Of a DNA stretch of 64,000 nucleotides, positions 13,501 to 64,000 are shown piece after piece. Positions within the stretch are counted from its first letter, which is position 1, and each line of letters begins with the position of its first letter. This DNA is from Callipepla californica brunnescens (Eukaryota; Chordata; Aves; Galliformes; Odontophoridae): NCBI GenBank assembly GCA_023055505.1, contig JALIRH010000043.1, positions 2,862,001 to 2,926,000 on the forward strand, given 5' to 3'. A program made the position numbers and the translations under genes. The notes beneath the pieces are model-generated. The model saw only the letters and a list, made by a program, of their open reading frames with translations, did not search any database and was not told the origin of the DNA.

Positions 13501-16500
13501 AGCACCTTGCCTTGGGCTGGTTCAGCAGCATTTGGGCTCAGACCTTGGGGCTTGCACTGCCCCAGGCCCAGCACTCCTCCCTGATGATGCTACGCACTGG
13601 CACTTTTCTAATGCTTTCCTGTTGAGGACCTCCGAGCATTTTACCACACTTGGAGAAGTGCAGTGACCCCAGCTTTCCAGATAGGGCCAGATCCTTATGT
13701 AACAGAGAGATAGGATTTCCAGAAAGCAGAGCAGTCAGTATCAGAGGGAAGCTGGGGCTCCTGGCTCTCCACTCCTGTGCCTTCACTTTGTAATGGATTC
13801 CTTTTGCCCCTTTGCTGGTGGAATCAGTAATCCCACTGGATTTTGGCTTGAACGAGGGGGCAATTCATTCTTTTCCTCGCTAAGATTGCCCTGAAAAGAC
13901 TCGACTGTAAAACAATTCTTGTGCTTAAAAAAAAAAATAAAAAAAAAATCACTCCCACACAGTACTGGAGTGAGCCCAAAACCCTATGAAGCTTTGCTTG
14001 TACAAAGGGATGGAGGGTGTGCCCAGTTTGAGCACGGCAGGGCCCAGTGCAGTGCAGAGCAGCGGGCGGTAGGAAGGCAGTGAGGGTATCCCCAGCCCTG
14101 TGGTGCTGCAGTGAGATGGAGATGTGGGTTTGTACCCCTCATCGATTGGGTTCAGCCTGCCAGAGTCAGTCTGCATCCTAGCACTGCTGGTGGACGCCTC
14201 TGGGTGGGATTTGGTCTTGTTTTAATGCTGTAAAATCAGAATTTCTCAGCCAGGCAAACTCCAAATGTGGCCCCAAATGTGGGGATTGGTTCCTGCAAAG
14301 GACTGAGCGGGGCATGCGTGTGACAGTGTGCTGCAGGTGCCCTGAGCCAGCGGAAAGGGGAAAGCCAAAGTTTTCTCTCTGCTGTGCACTGGAGCACAGG
14401 GATGGATGCAAGCAGATCCTAAGGGGTTGCTGCAGAGCTGTGAGCACTGACCATCCCATGGCTGCAAGCCGCTGTTTTCTGGTGAATGATGATAACTGCG
14501 TGTTTGTTTCGAATTCTTTGCCTGCCATGCCCCCAGAGAGGCCCATCTTGGAGCTGATTGAGGTTCAAGATCTTGTTTTCAGTTCTGCAGATCTGTGGTT
14601 TTAACCCATTTTTCAATTCTGCAGCCGGTGGTCCTAGCAGTGAGCTGACAACTAACACTGATTTTACTGTTTTTAACCCGTAACTTTATTCCGGAGCTGA
14701 GAAATGACTTCCCAGTGGAAGCCTTGTCATTCTGGCAGGCTGATTGCAAAACAATTTCTGCCGTATGTAAATCAGCGAGTTTCCAACTGAGCAATCCCTG
14801 CAGATATTTGTTGGGAACATCAGGGCAACCTCTCATTCAGGGCTGGGAGGTGTCAGGAAGCTCTGCACCCTCTCATGTGCTCAGCATCCTCACATACAAC
14901 TGCAGCAGGCAGAGTGGGAGCAGTGCTTTTTGCTTCATCCCACAGGACATGCAGGGACCTGCTGGGTAATGGCAGATGGCTGCACACCATGGAAGCTCGC
15001 CCTGACACTGGGGAGCAAACAGGCAGGTGCTAGGAGGGAGGATCCTGTGGATTTTGACAATTTGGGGTGTGCAGAGCTTGAGGAGTTCAAGGGTGGTAGC
15101 AATGAGTAGAGGTGATTCTGGGACATGACAGAAGGAGTTATCCCCTCTGGCCACGCTGTGCCTGGCTGTAGGGGTTGAGCAGTGACTTAGCAATGGCAGA
15201 TGCTGCCCTTCTCTCCTGTCTGGACCAAAAGGCTGCTGAATTAGGATTGCAGGTGGTCTGGATTGCAAGAAGACAGCTAATTTTCCTTGAAGACACTGAG
15301 CTTTGGTGCAGTTTTTTCTATATCTGGCTGGAGACCTCTGACCACGTGCTTTCTTACACCAAAAAGGCTGACCTGGGTAACCTGGAGAGAATTTTTGCTT
15401 TCTGCCTTGGGGTGCAAGGAGAAGACATCAGCTGGCACTGTTTCCCCACACTCTGGTCTGCAGGATGGCTCCATGCAGGTGCCGCTCACCCTAGGACAGA
15501 CCCATAGGTGCCATGGACTTGTTCCCATCAATCTCTTGTTCCCCTACACCATGTGCACAGGGAACCAAGCACCTGGGTCACCTCTGACGAAGGTCCCTAT
15601 GATCATGGAGCAAGGAGCTGGCCCATGGTGAGGGGCCATGCAAAAGAGCCAACCATGCAATAGTGGGTAAAGTGGAAAACAAGAATCCCAGCACAGAGTT
15701 TTGGCGCTGGGAAACACCTCAGGTTGAGTTCCTTTCTGGTAACCGGGGATTGCTGCAGGATCAGCTGCAAGCAGCACAGGAAGGAGACCCAAGCAGAGCT
15801 GCCTTGCAAAGCTCAGCAGGGCTTTTAAAGCATTCCAGTCCTCAATTAAATGATTTACTTCACACTTGCTCTTTGAATCACCTGTGCCTGCTCACGCTTG
15901 TGGGCATCGGGAGATGGGGATGGTGGTCTGGGTGCCCCAGTTGCCATCCCCAGCAGCACTCAGCTTTGCAGATCACAAGTAGCAGGGATGTAGTGGTTTG
16001 CATTTTTTTATCTGAGGCCATGTCCCCTGAGCAGAGAAGCATGAGCTGAAACCAGGGCAGTTGGGGGAGACCACACGGAGTTATCCTCCTGCCCTGCGGC
16101 AGTGTTTGCAGAACAGATTTCAGCCAAGGTTTTCCAGCCAAAACTTGTGGGCCTCTGTGAAGCAGCAAGAGCAGGTGAAAAGATGGCTGTTTTATGGAAA
16201 ACCTGGCCATTTTGGGATCAGACTCTATGAGATACAGGCACTGCGAAGACCATGCAAGAAATGGACATGTCTGAGGGGTCTTTGCCTTTGTGGGGTCACA
16301 CACAGTGGCTGGGCTGTGCTTCTTTCAGGGCACGTGATAATATACTGGTGGTTGGATTGGGGCTGCAGCAGGTCATGCTATGGGATGTGACATCACAACC
16401 TCAGTGTAGATGGGAAGTGCCATTAGCCCCACACATCAGATCCACAGAAGCACTGAGTCTGGGGACAGTTGAGTGTCTGGGAATAGGCGTTTTGAGCTCA

Positions 16501-17090
16501 GAATGGCTTGCCCAAAGTGATGCAAGATGTATGTAAAGGAGCCAAGTCATCCCATGTCAGCCCCTCACTCTGGGACTATCTCTCCTTTGAAGGCTGTACT
16601 GTGTTGTCAATGTTCGGGAGCTACTTTCATTCATTCGTTAATGCTGTCACTGATAGCAGAGCTCAGATTCGCTCCACTGGGTGAAGCCATCATGCAGCCC
16701 CACTCTCACTGCACACTGGGGAGGATGTGTCGGTGGAAGGGCCGGGGAGGGGAAGGGGGTGCACTGCAAGTATTTCCTCCCACTGGAGAATGCTGGAAGC
16801 AGAGATCTGTGTTTGTATTTATTTCTCTCTCAGAAAGGGAAAAGGACACCTGAGCTCATCATTTGCAAAAGTTGGATGAGAAACCTGGAACCCGCCAGGC
16901 CCTGCATCTTTAAAAGCATTTAAATTCCTCTTTTCTGCACTAGGAGGCACCTTGAACCTTCCTCTTGGCCCTGACCAGGGCCCATCTGCTTCCTATTACC
17001 TTCCCATAAAGCTGCCTCACCAGCCAAAAAGCCAGGCTTTCAGGGAATTCTGTCTGCAGCCCCGATGTTGAAATTAGTAACAGTTGTCAT
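10521..17090. other. Upstream non-coding DNA, no gene seen
   Basis: Mixed sequence without coding signature. A minus-strand open frame at 12436-12912 has no family resemblance. An A-rich run lies at 13927-13950. Confidence 0.55.
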
Positions 17091-17093
17091 CTG

Positions 17094-17182
17094 TTTTTCT
17101 TTTTTCCCTTTTCTTTTCTTTCTTCCAGCTTGAATTTTAACCCCCCTTCCTCCCCCCTTTTTTTTTTTTTTTTTTTTTGAGT
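17094..17182. repeat. Pyrimidine tract with T run
   Basis: C/T tract broken by a short mixed stretch (17127-17140), then CCCCTTCCTCCCCCC and 23 or so T. It directly precedes the CpG-rich segment. Confidence 0.8.
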
Positions 17183-17264
17183 GTTTTTGGTGTCAGAAGA
17201 GGAAACCTTGAGCTCAGCCACCAGCTCAAACCCCATCGCCTCTCTGCAGTCCTCTCTCTGTGTC

Positions 17265-17460
17265 CCCACTGTCCCCGGGGCGGGCAGCAGCTCCGCGTGC
17301 CGGCAGCTCAGCCCACGGGTTCACGCAGCGAAGCCACCTTGGCGCTGGGAGCAGGGAGCGTCAGCCGCTCTCGGGGCCCCTGCCAAGGACAACGAATTCC
17401 TCGGGAAGGAGCAAATCGCAACCGGCCCAAGCGAGGGAGGCACGAGACCGGGAGAGGTGA
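17265..17460 (+). promoter_or_regulatory. ADAMTS10: Small CpG island, candidate ADAMTS10 promoter or first exon
   Basis: About 19 CpG in some 195 bases (for example GGGGCGGGC, CTCCGCGTGCCGG, CACGCAGCGAAG), while the DNA around it has few. No TATA box. A usable donor, GGGAGAG|GTGACC, follows at 17455-17456. It is about 3 kb upstream of the ATG exon on the right strand. The role is inferred from base composition and position only. Confidence 0.4.
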
Positions 17461-17530
17461 CCCCATACCCTGAGCCTCCTTCAGTTACAGCCAGCCCATC
17501 CCAACTCGAAGCCATTGGGTCCCCAAGAGC

Positions 17531-20070
17531 GTCTGACCGCTGCCCTTTGGGAAGCAAAATGTGAAAACTGAGGTTATGGAAAACTTTGTGCACGCTGAAG
17601 ACGCCATGGAGCACTCGTCCTTCCTGCTTACTTCCTCTCTCTTCTGTGTTTTGAGTCTGTGTCATGCATGATACAGCCTCGTTGGGGTCTTGGAAGTCGG
17701 AGGGATGTGTGCTCCCTTTGCCATGTGCAGGAATTGGAGCAGGAGCCCTTCCCCCACGGCAGCTTACGGGAACATTGCAGCTGTAATTCCGAACACGTGG
17801 CGCTCAGACCAGAGCTCCTTCCCGAGGTCAGGGGGCTGCGGGCTCCCAGTGCTTGGGGCCAGGGGTTGTGCAGGGTGGGCAGAGGGGAGGAGAAGTCGCT
17901 GCTGCCCTTCGGGGTCGTTGGGTAGAGGTAGGACAGGAAATAATGACATCCTGGAGGAAGCTAGTTCGACAGCTGAAAAACACAAAAAATTAGTAGTAGA
18001 AAGCCCAGGAGAAAATACGCTTCAGCTGAGCAGCTTTCTGTCCGCAGACCTTGGAGTGGTGACAGAACTGGAGAGCTGGAATCTCAAGCTTTAATAGATT
18101 CTGAAAAATGCTGACTTAGGAGAGCACTGTAGCACGCCGGGCTTTGGTTTCGCCTTCTGCTTTTCTCAGTTTTTCTCTTCCTGCAGAGAGCAGGGATGAG
18201 CCAGCCTGGACTACTGCTGCCCTCACCTTGCCCTCCCTGCAGGGGACATGGCAGAGGACGGCTTGTGCTGAGCAGCTGTGGTCTCAGAGACCTGCAATAT
18301 TCACATCAGCATCTCCGTGTCATGGTGGCCGAGGGCAGAGAGCCCTGCCAAGCCTCCCGCCTTTGCTTCCTGCTTCCATGTGCTGAGCAAGAGCAGCTTG
18401 AGAGGGGATTTAGAGGGTCAGTCTCCACTTGGTTCTTGTGGTTGACGATGCTTTGTGCAGTCTTTGAGGCAGTGGCTGTGGGTCTCTTGCTTGGGCTCAG
18501 TAGAAGACATCCTGGCCCATGGCACCAGGTAGAAGGGAGCACCAGCCCAAGGCACCGCTGATGGACTTGGGCCATTTTTAACTGTAAATGGACAGATACA
18601 AATCTTAACATTTAAACTGTGGTGCTCCAAAATGTGTTTTAGACACTCACAGATAATCTTCCCAACATTTTTATCTGGTAGGGAAATACCATCAACATCT
18701 TTAGATAAATTACTGGAGTAGGGATCATCTCTGATGTATTCTCATGCCTCAACTGTGCATTCAGGAGCATCGTTCCATTGGAGTACCACTGACAGCACAG
18801 CAAAGATGGGAGAGCAGAACTAGAAGTAAATCACAGACTCCATGGAGGGCAAGAGGTGAAGAGGTCCATGAGGAGGGATTGGGGCTCTCCTGGCTGCAGC
18901 CTGGCTGGTAGTTAGGCTTTGCTTTTCAAAATGCACCAGAACAAGCAAGGCAATGGTTGGTAGCATTACTCCAAGTGTTTCCTTGCTGAGATGAAGACCA
19001 CACACAGGCCGCTGCTGTTGGTGCCTTTGCAAAATCCACCATCCTTCCATCTCCAGCCAAACCTTGTGTACGTTCCCAAGTGCACCTTCCTTTAGTCCAT
19101 CCCATGATGCTCAGGCTCTGAAGCTGCTGCTGAGCTAAGTCAGGCTTTGGGATGGGCTCATCCACTCTCTCTCTGCAGTGCTCTGCAGAAACATCTGTGT
19201 TGTGCTCGGTGGCGTCTCCCAGGCAGAGCATTGCTCTTCGGATACTTGGGATTCTCCAGGCAGGAGATACGTGCCATACTCATTGCATACGTCATCTGAT
19301 GGCTGGATAGAAATGAAAACCACAGGCTTTATGCAACTCTCCAGCACGATGTGAGTTCTGTATAATTGCCTCAGACTGAGAGGAAATTATCTGCAAGCCA
19401 AAAATCTTTCACTGAAGCAATTAGCAAATCATTTTAAATAACAAATACAATTGGAATCTCATGATCCATTTGTGGATTGAGCTGAGGGTAAGGGTGAGTT
19501 CACTGAATGGGTCCTTTGTTTTGCATCACTTTTTTAGGTTTAGCTAATGTTCTCAGAGAGTAAATGCTCTGCTCTCAATGCAGTGGTGATCACTAAAGTG
19601 TATTTCTAAAGGGAAATTGAAATAGGGGTTTTAGATCACTCCTTGCTACCACCCTTAATGCTTTCATTTTGTATTTTCCTTTTTAAGAAATTAGGTAACT
19701 GAGATCAGGTAACCATTCATTCTTCCTTGTGGGCATTGTGGGCATTGGCAGCAGGACAAAAGCTTCCCATTTATTTTGAGCCTCCTTTCCTCCTGCAGTG
19801 TAAGGCAGACAACACCCCCCTCATCCCACTTCATGCTGCCAGAGCTTTGCAGGGCTGCACTGAGCAGAGTTCACCTCATCAGAGTGCTCAGACAGCAGGA
19901 TAACTCAGCTTTCTGATGCTGTGAACTGACTCAGTTATTTGCGTATACATTTTCTCCCCATCCTTTTCTCCCTTTCCTTTCTCTTTCTTTCCACCTCTCT
20001 TATGCTCACTCTTCTTTTCTCGAAGTCCTGGACTTCTTTGTTGCATTTTCTCCCTCGTATCCTCCTTTTC
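17531..20070. other. Non-coding DNA between CpG island and ATG exon
   Basis: Probably the intron that precedes the ATG exon, if 17265-17460 is the first exon. AT-rich from 18560 to 19760. No repeat family recognised and no coding frame supported. Confidence 0.45.
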
Positions 20071-20074
20071 CATT

Positions 20075-20150
20075 CTCTCCTCTCCTCTCCTCTCCTCTCC
20101 TCTCCTCTCCTCTCCTCTCCTCTCCTCTCCTCTCCTCTCCTCTCCTCTCC
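20075..20150. repeat. (TCTCC)n pentanucleotide microsatellite
   Basis: About 15 uninterrupted copies of TCTCC, ending 28 bases before the acceptor AG at 20177-20178. On the coding strand it is pure pyrimidine and thus extends the polypyrimidine tract. Confidence 0.95.
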
Positions 20151-20178
20151 TATTCATTTGTCACTCTTTCTCCTGCAG

Positions 20179-20417
20179 GGGCAATGCCACCAAGAACCTT
20201 TGAATCCAATTAGCCCATGTTGGCTCCAGTTGCACCTGGGCACAGCGTGCAGCAAAGCCACTGTCGGCCTCGCTGCTTTGGGGAGTGGCTGAGGATGCCT
20301 GTGGAGGAACCGAGGACTCCTGTCTCTACATAAGCGGTGGCCGAGAGAGAGACATGTGGGGACAGCGCTCTTCCAGCCGGTACAATACTCCCTGCACTGA
20401 GACAAGCGTCGCTAACT
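20179..20417 (+). other. ADAMTS10: Probable 5' UTR part of the ATG exon of ADAMTS10
   Basis: A good acceptor (pyrimidine tract then TCTCCTGCAG, AG at 20177-20178) precedes the start codon by 240 bases, so the ATG exon probably begins at 20179 and an untranslated exon lies upstream. The leader holds three upstream ATGs: 20184 (stop at 20211), 20217 (stop at 20331) and 20354, which is out of frame and overlaps the main start. A weaker acceptor ends at 20376 (CTCTTCCAG) and would remove all three. The true border needs cDNA. Confidence 0.45.
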
Positions 20418-54822
<34,405 letters not shown>

Positions 54823-55720
54823 GAACATGGTGACCCCATGGGAAAACTGGAAGGCAAGAGCTGTGCCAGAGGGCCACCGAGCCGGGCCCTTCCTCTCGCC
54901 CCGGGAACCTTCCCCTGGGTCCAACACAGACACTGGTCGTGCTTCCAGAGGGAGCCGGCGTCACCCCACCTGTCCCCCAAAGACACGCACCCTTCGTCCC
55001 CGAGCATCCCAATGGCAGGATCCCAGTTAAACCACTGCCAGCCACTGCAGAGACCACGGCCAAGCACGAGAGGAGCCGGTCACCGTGGTGGGAGAGGGAG
55101 CAGCTGGGCAGTTCACGGCAGCAGGGACATTACTTGAAATTCTGAGACTGTTATTTATTTCGTAGCGGACCCAGGTCCTGCAGGTACCGAAGCTCCCACG
55201 TCCTGAGAGCTGGGGACACGGGGACGAGTTTTCAGGTGCCACGGGTGATGTGCTTCTGGGTGATAGATGGAGACGAGCTGCCGTGGGGGGGTGGGGTGGG
55301 AGCAGGGCTGTTGGCTTCATCATTTGTGCCTCGTCACCTTGGGACCTGCAGCAGGCGACAGAGAACAGTGAGCAGAGCAGTGACACCAGTTTAACTGGGA
55401 GAGGGAGTTCTTCCAACTCTCTTTGACAGCCTTCTTTGATTGGGGTGTCCCTCTATTTTTCCTAAAAGCCCTTGTCACTATTGTGACTGTTTTTTGATTC
55501 CAGAGACATCTTGAAGCACAAGCTGTCAGGGCTGAGGTGTGCTCGGGGTTGCACGATCCCTTACGGGGCGTTGAGGACGTGCTGGGCTGAAGGAAGCAAA
55601 GCTGGGGAGGATACAGGAGGAGAACTCATGGCCACAGTGTCCCCGTGGCCAAGCCACAAAGTGGGACCAATCTGTGCCCGGCCCTGGCTGGGTCCTGCCC
55701 AGGGAATGCTGCAGCCTCCG

Positions 55721-55788
55721 AAGGTGCTTTGCCTCTAAGTGTGCTTTGCCTCCAAAGGTGCTTTGCCTCCAACGGTGCTCTGCCTCCC
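55721..55788. repeat. Four-copy 17-bp tandem repeat in the 3' UTR
   Basis: Units AAGGTGCTTTGCCTCTA, AGTGTGCTTTGCCTCCA, AAGGTGCTTTGCCTCCA, ACGGTGCTCTGCCTCCC. Core GTGCTTTGCCTC. Confidence 0.93.
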
Positions 55789-56362
55789 CCGGCATCTCAC
55801 TGTGTGCACCTCAGGGTGCCAGTCCCAATGCCACCCCCAGGAGACCTCCAGAGATGGGAAGAGAGCAGGTGAACATTCTTCCAGGTCCCCTCCTCCTGGC
55901 CAAACCCATCCATCTCCATAGGCCACCGCAGCCTGCGGGAGAAGACCCGAATTTGCGATGTACTAAGCATGTGCTTCTTGTTACTGGTATTATTTTGGGG
56001 CCTTTCTGCATCACAAAGAGGAGAAACCTTGTCCCAGGCCATGCTCTGTTCCCCATGGAGGTCATCCTCAGGGTGCAGGGTTAGGGTCAGCCCCTTTCCC
56101 CAGAGGAGACCCCTCCAGCCCCCGATGTGTTCCTCTCCTGTCTGTATTTTTCCCTGCTCGGAGCCGGTCGCAGCTTCTCTGGTGCTCAGCAATCCCCTTT
56201 GGCTGGCGAGCGGGTATGGGTTTGTCTTCCTTCCCAGTGCAATGCTCCATTCTGACGTTTTGGGAGGGGGTGTTTTCACCTTTTTATATAGATATATATA
56301 ATGAAAAAAAAAATGTTTAAAATACTAACTCTGAGGAGGAGCGACGTAACGGCATGATTTAT

Positions 56363-56368
56363 AATAAA
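56363..56368 (+). terminator. ADAMTS10: Polyadenylation signal AATAAA
   Basis: Perfect AATAAA in ATTTATAATAAAGGAG, followed within about 30 bases by a T/G-rich stretch (GTGCAGTTTATGG, then CCCAGTGTT), the arrangement expected for cleavage. I saw no other canonical AATAAA between the stop codon and this point. Confidence 0.75.
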
Positions 56369-56390
56369 GGAGTAGCTACAATCCCAGGTG

Positions 56391-57740
56391 CAGTTTATGG
56401 TCCCAGTGTTATTCCTCTACTGGAAAGCCTTAGTTCTGGGCGGCTCCCCCGAACTGTGATGCTGCTTTGCTGATGCTGGAAGAGAGATTTATACAGCAAG
56501 AGGCTCAAAGGGGTTTCCTGCACCCCAAGGGACCACAGCAGGTTTGGGGGTTTGCCCAGAGCTGCTGCATGGTATGAAGGAACCAATTTCTCCTTGGCAG
56601 ACCCCAAGGCATGATGGGGATGGCTAAGGCTGATTTGGGATTTCAGGGTTTTCTTTGAGGAACTGGCAATGCAAAAGATGGGATGACAGTGGGTAACAGC
56701 AGAGGACAGCAGGACGCTGTGCTGGTGCTCAGCTGAGCAGATTTCAGCCCCAGCCACAGCATTTGCCCTTCCCACAATGGCAATTTTAATGGTATTTCCT
56801 GGTTCCTATTCCTACCTTCTGAGGCATGAAACAACACGATGCAGGGCACAGTGCTCAGCCTGAGCAGTGTGGAACTGAATCCCATTCCACGCATGGACTC
56901 TACTCTGATCCCTTCTTTCCGGGTCCCATCGTGCTGCCATCACACTCACCGCCAGCAGAGGTTCTGCTGTGAGCAGCAAATCTGAGTGCTTTGCTCTCTG
57001 CCTTCCTCTATAAGGCAGCAGCAGCTGCTGTTCCCCACGTCAGGACCTTCCCCCATTGCAGGGTGAGCTTTTCCTGAGCTGTGCCCCTCCAGTGATATGA
57101 ATCAGTGCAGAAATGCCCGTGTATGCATGGAAGGGCAATCCAAGGGTGGGCCGCCCTGAGTCATATTTCAGCCTTTAGCAGCATCCCTGGCCCCCTCCCA
57201 TGCCTGACATTGCTGGAGTTGATGCAGAAGAGCATGGCTGAGGGTTGCTGCGGGTTGGTGCTGAAGTCCCAAGGGAAAGGAATTAATTAAATCTGCCCCC
57301 TTTGCCTTATTGCTAATTGACTTGCTGTCATTGAGCTCCGGGATGGTGGACAGCCCTGCTCTCACCTCCCACACACTGCAGCCAGCGAGGGCTCTGAAAC
57401 GGCTTTGAGCAAAATGCTCCCTCGGGTGTGGTTCATCTGATCCTACGAAAAAAATGCAACAACCCAAAGCATCTCGCTGCTAAAACCACCTTGGGATAGA
57501 GCATCCCCCAAAACAGAGACATCACGCTGTACCCCACGGTGGGAGAAAACTTTCTGCAGATATTCAGAGCATCCTGGGTCCAGGCAGCATCCACCAGCAC
57601 TACTCAGATCCCACGTGGGGACCTCAACACACATTGGCAGTGGGACTGGGGACACCCCGGGCAGGGCCATCCCCAAAGCCCTCCAGCAACAGGGAGACGC
57701 CCTTCTCCTCCCCCCCCCCCCACCCCCGGCGGCAAAAGGG
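56391..57740. other. ADAMTS10-MYO1F intergenic gap
   Basis: About 1.4 kb between the poly(A) site and the presumed MYO1F promoter. Both genes point the same way. No coding frame is supported. A C-run lies at 57710-57727. Confidence 0.65.
57710..57727. repeat. C-run (12 C, A, 5 C)
   Basis: CTCCCCCCCCCCCCACCCCC, followed by GGCGG. It sits about 20 bases before the PU.1-like site. Confidence 0.9.
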
Positions 57741-57893
57741 CTCTAAATGAGGAAGTGGGAGGAGGAAAAAACTGAGTTGCAGTCTGTAGTTGCAACAGAA
57801 ACACGAAACAGAAGCCCATCGTGATGGACTTTGCCCCTCAGTGACAGCAGCCACGGATGCCCCATTTCCAGGGACAGGACACAGGGACACAAC
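57741..57893 (+). promoter_or_regulatory. MYO1F: Presumed MYO1F promoter and 5' UTR with PU.1/ETS-like site
   Basis: No TATA box. AAATGAGGAAGTGGGA at 57745-57760 is close to the PU.1 consensus (purine-rich with GAGGAAGT), followed by more GGA repeats; GAAACACGAAAC near 57799-57810 resembles a loosely spaced IRF site. MYO1F is a myeloid gene in mammals, so a PU.1 site is plausible. The start of transcription is unknown. Confidence 0.4.

Positions 57894-64000
<6,107 letters not shown>

Larger units (their letters stand above)
54823..56390 (+). other. ADAMTS10: ADAMTS10 3' UTR
   Basis: From the stop to about 20 bases past the poly(A) signal at 56363-56368. GC-rich for its first 1.2 kb, with an AU-rich TTATTTATTT near 55150 and TTTTTATATAGATATATATA near 56280. 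It carries a four-copy 17-bp tandem repeat (55721-55788). The end is inferred from the signal and the GT-rich sequence after it, not from transcript data. Confidence 0.7.

Noticed and set aside
1..20000. A second upstream gene such as NFILZ or ACTL9
   Set aside because: No bZIP or actin motif in any frame. The mammalian neighbours may lie outside the window or be absent.

Overview
The window is ordinary vertebrate nuclear DNA, most likely from a bird and probably a galliform. The coding parts are short exons with GT-AG introns. The introns carry many CR1-type LINE tails, seen as ATCATAGAAT on one strand or ATTCTATGAT on the other, with 'ggttggaagggacct' beside them. CR1 is the dominant avian retrotransposon. 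I cannot name the species from sequence alone.

Two genes lie head to tail on the + strand. The first is ADAMTS10, complete, with 24 coding exons from the ATG at 20418 to the stop at 54822. The exons join in frame without a premature stop and encode 1,109 residues: signal peptide, prodomain, zinc metalloprotease, disintegrin-like module, five thrombospondin repeats, cysteine-rich and spacer regions, and a PLAC module. Its 3' UTR seems to end near 56390, after AATAAA at 56363-56368. The second gene is MYO1F, a class I long-tailed myosin. Its first nine coding exons, about 264 residues of the motor domain including P-loop and switch I, run from 57894 to the window edge and are cut inside exon 9. 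The same neighbours are known in mammals (human 19p13.2), which supports orthology.

Layout. 1-20178: no protein-coding gene that I can support; upstream DNA with CR1 pieces, a zone of long T and A tracts with scattered CpG (8640-10520), and a small CpG island (about 17265-17460) that may hold an ADAMTS10 promoter or 5' exon. 20179-20417: likely 5' UTR part of the ATG exon, with three upstream ATGs. 20418-54822: ADAMTS10 coding exons, with large introns 1, 2, 10 and 14. 54823-56390: 3' UTR with a 17-bp tandem repeat. 56391-57893: short intergenic gap ending in the presumed MYO1F promoter, which has a PU.1/ETS-like site. 57894-64000: start of MYO1F.

The two genes do not work in one pathway: ADAMTS10 acts in the extracellular matrix with fibrillin, and MYO1F is an actin motor of immune cells. 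Their closeness is conserved synteny. I found no undescribed system. The more interesting points are the degenerate prodomain cleavage site in ADAMTS10, repeats lying close to splice acceptors, the unexplained 8.6-10.5 kb zone, and several small tandem repeats. Exon borders were set by reading frame, GT-AG rule and remembered family sequence; no alignment was run.
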